This document shows, piece by piece, positions 27,249 to 35,131 of a stretch of DNA of 64,000 nt. This DNA comes from Sphingobacterium gobiense (GTDB lineage Bacteria > Bacteroidota > Bacteroidia > Sphingobacteriales > Sphingobacteriaceae): NCBI RefSeq assembly GCF_002980575.1, contig NZ_PVBS01000002.1:1054001-1118000 (forward strand), written 5' to 3'. A program made the position numbers and the translations under genes. The stretch's first letter is position 1; each line of letters starts with the position of its first letter. Below the pieces are notes generated by a model, which ran no database searches, was not told the origin of the DNA, and saw only the letters and a list, made by a program, of their open reading frames with translations.

Positions 27249-28340
27249 TTAAACCCTCGAAGCACCCATTTCACACTCATAAATTGAGGTATCGATCGTA
27301 CTTCTGAATCGTGATACAATCTGACGTATCTTGGGGCTATTCATAACGTTATCCGGAGATTTCTCGTCAAAGAAAGAAAGCACATGTTTCAATTTTTCCT
27401 TGCCAACAAATACACCCAAGGACATCCGTTCGCGAATAACATTCTTGTATTTGCGTTTTTTCTTACGGCTTTCATATTTCAGTTCAAACTCCGTTTTAGA
27501 GGTTATCTGATGAGCAGGGAAATGTTGTCCGATATAGCGCTCATATTCGGTGTGGAAGGAGCCAATAAAACCATGTTCTGTATTCCACGGCTTCAATTCA
27601 CCTACAAAGTGAAAGATTTTAGGCTGAAATTCTGCTGATAAAGGTATAGTTGTATCGATAAGCTGGTAATTATATAAAAAAGATAAAGATCCAATTTCGT
27701 CATATAGCACGGTGTTAATCAACGTCTGATCGTGCCGTAAAAGTTTTTGTCTGTTTTTTCGTGCGTACGCCATCATTTTTTCCAAATAGCCTATTTCAAG
27801 TAGACGCTTGGTATTAAATAGAATCACGCCCGCGTTTCTGTATTGATGCTTTAAAGCGATATAGCGGTTTAGATACGCATTATGGAAGTTAAAGCCCGAT
27901 TTACGTTCGATTTCCGATATATCGATAGCCATCATGAGTCCTTTACCTTCTTGATTACTGTCCAGAATCTGTGAAATACAAGGGGCACTTACATAAACAT
28001 CGGCATCTAGATATAAGATTTGCTCGTATTCGTCTTTAAAAAGAGCAGGTAAAAATATTTTATGGTAAGTTGCCGATGAAAGCCGGCCGACCGGAAGCCC
28101 ATCGATTACGGAGAAATCAACGGTACAATAGCGGATATCCTCGCGGGTAGATGCCGGAATCTTGTCGGTATCGGGCAGACAGATTACAATGTCGAAATCG
28201 CGCGTTGTCTCTTTTTCCAGAATCTGGCTTGCAACGAAGGAGGCATATGGCAGATAGGCGCTATCCACGCATAATGCAACAGCCCTTCTATTTCTTGCCG
28301 GTTGTGTACTGTGTTTAAGCGTTGGTAAAAAATTTATCAT
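27249..28340 (-). CDS. Glycosyltransferase family 8 protein
   Basis: GT8 retaining transferase of 363 aa. The N-terminal AVALCVDSAYLPYASFVASQIL unit, the metal site YLDADVYV, the RYRNAGVILFNTKRL acceptor loop and the HFVGELKPWN motif are all typical of the family (LgtC/WaaJ/glycogenin type). A basic C-terminal tail (about 295-363) could hold it to the inner membrane. It belongs to the leftward glycan gene set. GT8 enzymes in such clusters usually add glucose or galactose to LPS core. Confidence 0.9.
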   Translation of the reverse strand: MINFLPTLKHSTQPARNRRAVALCVDSAYLPYASFVASQILEKETTRDFDIVICLPDTDKIPASTREDIRYCTVDFSVIDGLPVGRLSSATYHKIFLPALFKDEYEQILYLDADVYVSAPCISQILDSNQEGKGLMMAIDISEIERKSGFNFHNAYLNRYIALKHQYRNAGVILFNTKRLLEIGYLEKMMAYARKNRQKLLRHDQTLINTVLYDEIGSLSFLYNYQLIDTTIPLSAEFQPKIFHFVGELKPWNTEHGFIGSFHTEYERYIGQHFPAHQITSKTEFELKYESRKKKRKYKNVIRERMSLGVFVGKEKLKHVLSFFDEKSPDNVMNSPKIRQIVSRFRSTIDTSIYECEMGASRV

Positions 28341-28413
28341 CTATTAATGTTTAGTCCGTATCTCACCCCAGTATATATATATGAAGTGTCTGAAGTTGCA
28401 AAATATATGCCAC

Positions 28414-29190
28414 CTATTTGTTACGTTGCCGCTGTACTTCCAGCATTTTTGCATACTTCATATAAGAGAAGAACGATTGGATTAACGAAAACGTTACACC
28501 ATCTATGCCATGAAATATACCTTTTTTTAAAAAATAGGCTTTAAAGAAGGCTGTAACGCCGTGTATTACGGGAGAAAAGGCATTCACTTTTTTTTCTTTT
28601 TTGATAAACTCTTCTACTTGCCAATCGGTATACTGGTTTTTTTTGGCAATCAATTGGTGGAAACTACCCCATGCATAATGTAATAAGTGCATGTTGGATT
28701 TTTTCAGGTTAGTAGCAACGATGCGTTGGTGTACCAGGTGGACGGAAGGATGAGCTGTGTTTCTATTAAAAAAACGACAAGCATAATCCGGATACCAATC
28801 TGCAAAATTTATCTCTTTGTCTTTTAGAAAGTTTCTCCTTTTGAAGCTATAAGCATCATAAGGAAGTTGGAGATATTCCTTTTTCTCAAAGAACGGATAA
28901 CAATCGTCATCCAGAAACTCATCGGTATCCACATTTAATATCCACTCGTTTTTACAGAATTGTAGCCCGAAGCTACGTTGCGGTCCGTCGCCTAAAAAAG
29001 GCTGAGAAATAACGGTTGCTCCTAGCGATGTGGCGATTTCGACGGTTTTATCTTGGCTATGAGAATCGATAATGATAACCTCATCACAGACCTTCTGTAA
29101 ACCCTTGATGCATTTTTCAATATGTTTTTCTTCGTTGAAGGTAATAACCAGTCCGCTTACGCCCATATCAATAATTTTTTCTTTAGGCAT
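28414..29190 (-). CDS. Glycosyltransferase family 2, WaaE/KdtX-like
   Basis: A 258-residue GT2 protein of the type found in LPS core clusters. SGLVITFNEEKHIEKCI, EVIIIDSHSQDKTVEIA and the DxD stretch VDTDEFLDDD are clear; the FADWYPDYACRFFNR segment matches WaaE-like beta-glucosyltransferases. Its start is 62 bp from the divergent GT32 gene; a TATCTTTG box read leftward (29224-29231) lies 33 bp upstream. It heads the leftward GT2-GT8-CgeB-GT4 group, so one promoter may serve all four genes. Confidence 0.88.
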   Translation of the reverse strand: MPKEKIIDMGVSGLVITFNEEKHIEKCIKGLQKVCDEVIIIDSHSQDKTVEIATSLGATVISQPFLGDGPQRSFGLQFCKNEWILNVDTDEFLDDDCYPFFEKKEYLQLPYDAYSFKRRNFLKDKEINFADWYPDYACRFFNRNTAHPSVHLVHQRIVATNLKKSNMHLLHYAWGSFHQLIAKKNQYTDWQVEEFIKKEKKVNAFSPVIHGVTAFFKAYFLKKGIFHGIDGVTFSLIQSFFSYMKYAKMLEVQRQRNK

Positions 29191-29231
29191 TGGTGAATGC
29201 TATGCATTTTACCTAAGTTTGGGCAAAGATA
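29190..29231. promoter_or_regulatory. Overlapping divergent promoters in the glycan cluster
   Basis: Rightward: TTG at 29190-29192, 21-bp spacer, TAAGTTTG at 29214-29221, 31 bp before the GT32 ATG. Leftward: TATCTTTG at 29224-29231, 33 bp before the GT2 ATG, with a CAA (TTG) only 14 bp beyond. The two -7 boxes are separated by 2 bp, so the promoters probably compete. Confidence 0.6.
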
Positions 29232-29252
29232 AATAAATTAGAAAGCAAAACG

Positions 29253-30035
29253 ATGATTCCTAAAATAATTCATTTTTGTTGGTATGGGGGAGGGGAATAT
29301 AGTGAAACCATTCAAAAGTGTATTACATCGTGGAAAAGGCACTTGCCCGATTACGAGGTTATTAGATGGGACGAATCCAATACACCTTTCGACAGCATGC
29401 CTTTTCTAAAAGTTTTGTATAAACAGAAGCGATGGGCATTTATTGCGGATTATATGCGTTTATATGCTATTTTTAAACACGGAGGCATCTATTTCGATAC
29501 GGATGTAGAAGTATTAAAGACATTTGATCATTTACTCGGTGAAAAAGCCTTTATTGGATTCCAAACGGAGATGGGGGTGTCGAGGTTTCCTTTTAATACG
29601 GCAATTATTGGATGTGAAAAGGGTAGTAGCTTTGTCGAACTTTGCTTGCAGGAAACCGAGAAGCTGCAGCGTATGAAATATCACCCTATGGCAGCACCGG
29701 TCGTCTCAAGCGAACTCTTGATGAAGAGATACGGTGTAGACACCTATAAAACCCAACGATTAGAAGATGTGCTCGTACTTACAAAGGATTACTTTTATCC
29801 CTTTTCGTGGATGGAAACGTATGATGAAAGTTGTATTACATCGAATACAATTGCGATCCATTGGTGGGAGGATTCTTGGGGGAATAAAAAGAAGAATATC
29901 GCTTACTATTGGCGATCGCTGTCCCGAAAAATAGAACGTACACCGTTAATACTAGCCTCCCGATTGGCTTATACCCTTGGAAATAGGAAGAATTTCTTTT
30001 TGTATCCTCTCGACCACCATCTTCGGCGTCACTAG
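29253..30035 (+). CDS. Glycosyltransferase with DXD motif, GT32 type
   Basis: A 260-residue protein of the Och1/GT32 group used in capsule and LPS synthesis. IPKIIHFCWYGGGEYSETI is the standard N-terminus, RWAFIADYMRLYAIFKHGGIYFDTDVEV holds the DxD metal site, and HWWEDSWG closes the catalytic region. It has its own rightward promoter and is the only gene of the right half of the cluster on this strand. Its last 84 bp overlap the 3' end of the leftward GT9 gene. Confidence 0.9.
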   Translation: MIPKIIHFCWYGGGEYSETIQKCITSWKRHLPDYEVIRWDESNTPFDSMPFLKVLYKQKRWAFIADYMRLYAIFKHGGIYFDTDVEVLKTFDHLLGEKAFIGFQTEMGVSRFPFNTAIIGCEKGSSFVELCLQETEKLQRMKYHPMAAPVVSSELLMKRYGVDTYKTQRLEDVLVLTKDYFYPFSWMETYDESCITSNTIAIHWWEDSWGNKKKNIAYYWRSLSRKIERTPLILASRLAYTLGNRKNFFLYPLDHHLRRH

Positions 30036-31007
30036 ATTGATAGCTTCGACACCATTACAAATACAGGATTTATTTCCATAGATGGAGCTGGGCCGGTTCG
30101 GGTGTTCTACTTGGATACAATCATCCTTCGATTGTCCATAGCCTAAAAATCCCGCATAAGGGTGTGTGGCTCCCCAGATAGATAGACAACGCGTACCTAC
30201 TAGGGAGGCCATATGCATACCAGAGGAGTCCATGCTAATCATTAAATCTAAATGGCTGATGAGGTCAAGTTCGGCCTTTACGCCAAACTGGCCGATCGTA
30301 TTATGAACATGGGGATGCTGTTTGCTCCATGTTGTCGCCTGCTCGAGTTCCTGTTTTCCGCCGCCAAAAATGAAAAATTTATATGTAGAGGCCGGGAATG
30401 TGCTGAAAATAATATCCCAGTGGTTCAAATTCCAGACTTTGTAAGGATGCTGCGCAAACGGTGCAATACCGATTTTGATCGCTTTTGATGTTAGTAAAGA
30501 GGAATAGGTATCGGGTACGGGGCGCACTTCTCTTTGTAGTTGATGGCTTAATTTCAATGAAAAACCGAGCATTCTAAAAACGTCGGCATAACGCTCAACA
30601 GTACGGCGTAGTGGCTTGAAAACTTTATGTCTTTTTCTTATTAGCTCTTTTTTTCGATGGCGTGCTTTATCGAGGATGGCCAGACGATAACCGGCAGTTT
30701 TAAAGAACAAGGTAAGAATCCGTGAACGAATGTTGTTATGCAGATCGGCTACGTAGTCAATATCGTACTTTTTCAGCTCGTTAAAAAGCCGCCATAACCC
30801 TTTGGCTCCTTTATGTTGTTCATCAGGAAAGATAGGGTGAAAAGTGAGGTTCGGAATGCCGTCGAAAAATGCGGCAAACTGTGGACGACTTACCATCACG
30901 AGCTGTATCCGCTTATTTTGCGCGCTGAGCTCTCGTAAGACAGAAGCCACCATCGCCACATCCCCCATCGCCGAGAAGCGTATAACCAATACGCGGACTG
31001 TCTCCAT
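29952..31007 (-). CDS. Glycosyltransferase family 9 (heptosyltransferase-like)
   Basis: GT-B fold enzyme of the ADP-heptose:LPS heptosyltransferase family, 351 aa. VRVLVIRFSAMGDVAMVASVLREL is the diagnostic N-terminus with the catalytic Asp; KIGIAPFAQHPYKVWNLNHW and the DSSGMHMASLVGTRCLSIWGATHP donor-binding motif complete it. It points to a lipid A-core type acceptor in the inner membrane. It lies 5 bp downstream of the DUF4254 gene. Its C-terminal 28 codons are antisense to the end of the GT32 gene. Confidence 0.92.
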   Translation of the reverse strand: METVRVLVIRFSAMGDVAMVASVLRELSAQNKRIQLVMVSRPQFAAFFDGIPNLTFHPIFPDEQHKGAKGLWRLFNELKKYDIDYVADLHNNIRSRILTLFFKTAGYRLAILDKARHRKKELIRKRHKVFKPLRRTVERYADVFRMLGFSLKLSHQLQREVRPVPDTYSSLLTSKAIKIGIAPFAQHPYKVWNLNHWDIIFSTFPASTYKFFIFGGGKQELEQATTWSKQHPHVHNTIGQFGVKAELDLISHLDLMISMDSSGMHMASLVGTRCLSIWGATHPYAGFLGYGQSKDDCIQVEHPNRPSSIYGNKSCICNGVEAINLVTPKMVVERIQKEILPISKGISQSGG

Positions 31008-31012
31008 CTTTC

Positions 31013-31618
31013 TTATTGTTTTTTTCCGTAGAGTACCGGATTCAGGGATGGATCGTTATACATTTTCATCTGCTTATAGACTTTCATGTATTTATCTCCA
31101 GACGCTATATCGGTAAGTAATTCATCAATGCTTTGTGACAGGTCTTTGCGTTGCTCAAGCAATATTTCTAATTTCGACTGACAAGATGCAATATGTGCCT
31201 GGTCCACATCGGTGCGTTTGGTTTCTTGTTCCATGTGATATATCTTCAGCGCCAAAATAGATAGCCTATCGATAGCCCAAGCTGGACTTTCCGTATTGAT
31301 TCGCGCATGTTCTTTGGCACGCACATCATGGAACTGCTGTAAATAGTAGCTATCGATATATTCTACGGTATCCGTGCGTACCTGATTCTGCTTATCGATA
31401 CGGCGCTTCCAGTTCAGCCCCTCTTCAGGTGCGATATCCGGATTGCGGACAACGTCTTCCATGTGCCACTGCGCGGTATCTATCCAGCATTTTAGATACA
31501 GTAGATGTTCTAACGACTGACTGTCGTACGGATTCTCCATAGGATGGTCAATGTCATCGTAACGATGATAATCCTCAATGGCACGTTGAAATATGTTATT
31601 GGCAATTGCACTGATCAT
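31013..31618 (-). CDS. DUF4254 domain-containing protein
   Basis: A 201-residue helical protein of the DUF4254 family. The start at ATG 31618 (residues ISAIANNIFQRAIEDYHR) matches the family N-terminus; the frame continues upstream to 31720 but that part has no family similarity and runs into a repeat element. Conserved parts include LEHLLYLKCWIDTAQWHMED and a Glu/His-rich core. The family is common next to heptosyltransferase genes in Bacteroidota but has no known biochemical role. A TATCTTTG box (31625-31632, leftward) ends 6 bp before the ATG. It is followed by GT9 after 5 bp. Confidence 0.85.
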   Translation of the reverse strand: MISAIANNIFQRAIEDYHRYDDIDHPMENPYDSQSLEHLLYLKCWIDTAQWHMEDVVRNPDIAPEEGLNWKRRIDKQNQVRTDTVEYIDSYYLQQFHDVRAKEHARINTESPAWAIDRLSILALKIYHMEQETKRTDVDQAHIASCQSKLEILLEQRKDLSQSIDELLTDIASGDKYMKVYKQMKMYNDPSLNPVLYGKKQ

Positions 31619-31645
31619 AAAAGCAAAGATAAGGATTTTTTTATC

Positions 31646-32042
31646 TTCTTTTTCTCCGCGAAAAAGAAGCAAAACCGAACAAAGTGAGTTCATGGACACC
31701 AAAAATAAACACGAATCCATAAAGCTCGTCGCCTCGAATGTTTTACATTAGGGATAGTACTAAGGATGAGTTTATACAGTTGTAAAACATTCGCATGCGA
31801 CATTGAATGTTATTAAGGAGGGATTGTGCAATTGCGTAAACAAAACGGTTAATAAACAATTGCGATTAGGCGGATTAAATTGGCCTTGTATTGTTCGGCG
31901 GTCATCTTTGAGCAGACTATTCCGTATAGAACAGAACGTTGTTTGACCGAAGGGAGTTTCGTTCTGTTCAGGAATAGACAACAAAGATAGCCGAACGATA
32001 CTCAGCCTTGATTTTTTGCTTCTTTTTATCAAGAAAAAGAAG
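31646..32042. mobile_element. MITE-like non-coding element with terminal inverted repeats
   Basis: The ends are imperfect inverted copies: 31646-31675 and 32014-32042 share the arms CTTCTTTTTCT and AAAAAGAAGCAAAA around a variable 4-5 nt centre, and each end is itself a hairpin. Inside are a perfect 12-bp inverted repeat (CGAATGTTTTAC at 31735-31746, its complement at 31782-31793), a 10-bp inverted repeat (GAACAGAACG at 31930-31939, complement at 31961-31970) and a CAATTGCG pair (31829 and 31858). No transposase and no credible ORF. The right end supplies the stop codon and last residues of nuoN. No clear target-site duplication was seen. Confidence 0.6.
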
Positions 32043-33507
32043 TTGATAAATAGGCCATTAACCAATTAGGAAATATCCCAAATAGAATAACCAATATGGT
32101 TAAGGTATATGCGATACAAAGCAAAACGCTAATCTGTTTTTTAACCGCTACGGGCTGATCGGTGTCACGCAAAAAGGCGTATAACGGAATCTTGAAATAG
32201 AAAAAAAGCGAGATAACCGATGTTAATGCGCCGACAATAAGCATTACGAGAACACCTGTGTCACCGGAAGATTGAAAAAAGGAAAATGTGGAGGTAAATA
32301 CCATCAGCTTCGCTACAAAACCTACCGTTGGCGGTATACCGATAAGCGAGACAGCAACCAACGTAAATGCCGTAAATAATAACGGCATCTTTTTGCCTAG
32401 ACCTGCGTAGGAAAGGAGGGAAGTAGAGCCTGTTTGTTGCTCAATTTGGTCGATAAAGATAAAACTAGCTAAATTCATGACGACGTATGCAACAATGTAG
32501 AATAACAAGTAGCTGAAAGCATCTTGATAAGCAAATACGGCCATGAGGAGCAAGCCGGTATGTCCGATGGATGAATACGCCATCATCCGTTTAACGTCCT
32601 GCTGTCGAAGCGCAGCGAGATTACCGATAAGCATCGTGACGATGGCCACTCCGATGATAAACCAAGTGCTTAATTCTGAAAAATAAAATGCGGTAGATGT
32701 CCACGATTGGTAAAGACGCGCAAATAAGACAATTGCGCCCACTTTAGGTATAGTGGATAAAAAAGCGGTAATAGCGGTAGGCGCACCTTGGTAGACATCG
32801 GGGCTCCATACGTGAAAAGGTACAAAGCTAAGCTTAAATCCTATCCCGACAAATATAAAAAGTAAAGCGAGCGTGATAATAGCTTTGGGCGCATCCATTA
32901 GTCCTTGTAAATGCATGGCCGACTGGAAATCCAGATTGCCCGTTAATCCATAGACGAGCGAAAGACCATAGAGCATCACCGCGGCACATACCGACCCAAA
33001 AAGAACATACTTCATTGCGGCTTCTGATTGGACTTTATTCTGCGAAAAATACCCCACCAAAATATAGGAAGCGATAGAGACCATTTCTATTCCGATGAAA
33101 GCCATTAACCAATTACTCGTACTGCTCAATACATGCATGCCTAATGTAGCAGCCAACAGTATGCTGTATACATCTCCATTGTTTTTTTTGGAGTGACGTT
33201 GTTGTAGAAAGATAGCGATGATCAGTGTACTGCAAATAATCACAAGACGGGCATAGGTACTTAGTGGATCGACTAGCCACATGCCTGAAAATCCTGTTCC
33301 CGTATTAGGCATTTGGTCAATGAGGTAGTACAGTGAAAATGCCAGCGTAACCATACAAGCAATAAAAGTGCTGTTTTTCCAACGTTTTTCGAAGAAAAGG
33401 GCCGTGAAGATGCACACGATAAAACCGATAATCAGCACTAGTTCCGGTTTGAAAAGCGGAACGGAAGCGATGATCTGATCGAGTATATGGGGTATGGAGA
33501 CGTTCAC
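32029..33507 (-). CDS. nuoN: NADH-quinone oxidoreductase subunit N
   Basis: Antiporter-like proton-pumping membrane subunit of complex I, 492 aa with about 14 hydrophobic segments. The Mrp-type core LALLFIFVGIGFKLSFVPFHVWSPDVYQGAP and the RMMAYSSIGHTG motif are characteristic. It starts with GTG. It is the last gene of the nuoH-N run. Its final codons and stop come from the right end of the MITE-like element (32014-32042), so the original C-terminus may have been altered there. Confidence 0.96.
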   Translation of the reverse strand: MNVSIPHILDQIIASVPLFKPELVLIIGFIVCIFTALFFEKRWKNSTFIACMVTLAFSLYYLIDQMPNTGTGFSGMWLVDPLSTYARLVIICSTLIIAIFLQQRHSKKNNGDVYSILLAATLGMHVLSSTSNWLMAFIGIEMVSIASYILVGYFSQNKVQSEAAMKYVLFGSVCAAVMLYGLSLVYGLTGNLDFQSAMHLQGLMDAPKAIITLALLFIFVGIGFKLSFVPFHVWSPDVYQGAPTAITAFLSTIPKVGAIVLFARLYQSWTSTAFYFSELSTWFIIGVAIVTMLIGNLAALRQQDVKRMMAYSSIGHTGLLLMAVFAYQDAFSYLLFYIVAYVVMNLASFIFIDQIEQQTGSTSLLSYAGLGKKMPLLFTAFTLVAVSLIGIPPTVGFVAKLMVFTSTFSFFQSSGDTGVLVMLIVGALTSVISLFFYFKIPLYAFLRDTDQPVAVKKQISVLLCIAYTLTILVILFGIFPNWLMAYLSTSFS

Positions 33508-33523
33508 GTTGCTATGCTTAATT

Positions 33524-35128
33524 TTACAAGTAGGGTTTTATTAAATCAATGAGTTGTATTACGGAAGCGTTGAGGTTGCCGAACACCAGGGAAGGCATAA
33601 TACCGAGCAGCAATGCCAGTGCAACTGTGGGGAACAAGACAACTTGTTCGCGTGTGTTCAGATCGGTTAATGCTTCTTGCCAGGCTTGTCCGCCTTGTAG
33701 TCGTGTTTGGCCGAAAAACATACGTTGTAGTGTCCATAAGAAATATGCCGCACTCAATAATATGCCAATAGAGCCACCCACTGCCATCCAGCGAGGTATG
33801 CCGGTTGACATGCTTTCGGCATTGAACGCACCAATGATGACAAAAGCTTCGCCAATGAAAGCAGAGAAACCGGGCAGACCTAATGAGGCAAAAAATGCTA
33901 TAGCCACATAAGCGGTATATTTAGGCATCAGCGAGGCGAGGCCGCGGAAGTTATAGATATAGCGGTCGTGTACGCGGTCATAAAGCACGCCGACCAAGAA
34001 AAATAGTGCCGCACTGAGGAATCCATGAGAAACCATTTGGAACATAGCGCCTGCGAGTCCTTCCGCAGTGAGCGAGGCGATTCCCAATAGTACGAATCCC
34101 ATATGGGATACGGAGGAATAGGCAATCATGCGTTTTAGGTCTTTTTGTGCCAATGCGTTGAGTGCGCCATATACTATCGATATGACCCCGATCAGTGCGA
34201 GCCACCAGTTGGTGTTGGCAGCTATATCGGGAAAAATGCTGTAACAGACCCGAATGATACCATATCCACCGACTTTTAGCAATACACCGGCAAGAATAAT
34301 GGAGACGGGCGTAGGTGCCTCTACGTGTGCGTCCGGTAGCCAGGTGTGCAACGGCACAATCGGTACTTTGATAGCAAAAGCGAAAAACAAAACAATAAAG
34401 CCGATCAGACGAGCGGGTATACCAAAGACTTCATGGTAATTGGTGATATGAGCAAAGAAAGAACCATCGACATAGTTAGCGGGGTTCATCATGTGCAACA
34501 TATTGAACGTATGTGCTCCCGTTGCTGGGTTGATGACCGAGAAGTAAAGCCCCACGATAACCAAAAGCATGAGTACTGATCCTAATAAGGTATAAATAAA
34601 AAACTTGATAGCAGCATATTCCCGCCGAGCGCCTCCCCATATGCCGATGAGGAAATAAAGGGGAAGCAGCATCACCTCATAGAATACATAGAATAAGAAA
34701 AAGTCCAATGCGGAAAAAACACCCATCACCGCCATATTCAATATCATCAGCAGGGCGAAATAACCTTTCGGGCTTTTATCGATGTTCCACGAAGCGCCAA
34801 CGCTCATTAGCATCACCAGTGTGCTTAATACGATAAGGGGCAGCGAAATACCATCTATACCGATGAAGTAATCTATTTCTAATTTCCCTACGGTGCCCAG
34901 GTCCATGCGTATCCATGCTAATTGCTCGACATACTGGTAAGCATCCATTTGTTCGATACCACCCAACTTGGCATCGAAATTTCCGTAGAGATAAAGCGAA
35001 ATACCGAATTGCAGAAGGGTGAAACATAAAGCAATGTATTTATATGTCGCTTTCGCCGACGATGGTATGGCTAGGATCAGTAACGTAGCAACCAGTGGTA
35101 AAAAGATCAATATGGATAACAAGCCCAT
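33524..35128 (-). CDS. nuoM: NADH-quinone oxidoreductase subunit M
   Basis: Antiporter-like proton-pumping subunit, 534 aa, with about 14 membrane spans. AFAIKVPIVPLHTWLPDAHVEAPTPVS carries the key Lys of TM7 and the conserved loop, and RMIAYSSVSHMGFVLLG follows. The Glu of the TM5 region is in FFLFYVFYEVMLLPLYFLIG. It lies 16 bp upstream of nuoN and 3 bp downstream of nuoL. Confidence 0.97.
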   Translation of the reverse strand: MGLLSILIFLPLVATLLILAIPSSAKATYKYIALCFTLLQFGISLYLYGNFDAKLGGIEQMDAYQYVEQLAWIRMDLGTVGKLEIDYFIGIDGISLPLIVLSTLVMLMSVGASWNIDKSPKGYFALLMILNMAVMGVFSALDFFLFYVFYEVMLLPLYFLIGIWGGARREYAAIKFFIYTLLGSVLMLLVIVGLYFSVINPATGAHTFNMLHMMNPANYVDGSFFAHITNYHEVFGIPARLIGFIVLFFAFAIKVPIVPLHTWLPDAHVEAPTPVSIILAGVLLKVGGYGIIRVCYSIFPDIAANTNWWLALIGVISIVYGALNALAQKDLKRMIAYSSVSHMGFVLLGIASLTAEGLAGAMFQMVSHGFLSAALFFLVGVLYDRVHDRYIYNFRGLASLMPKYTAYVAIAFFASLGLPGFSAFIGEAFVIIGAFNAESMSTGIPRWMAVGGSIGILLSAAYFLWTLQRMFFGQTRLQGGQAWQEALTDLNTREQVVLFPTVALALLLGIMPSLVFGNLNASVIQLIDLIKPYL

Positions 35129-35131
35129 TTC

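Noticed and set aside
28347..28544. 65-codon frame between the GT8 and GT2 genes
   Set aside because: Mostly antisense to the C-terminus of the GT2 gene; no conserved feature.
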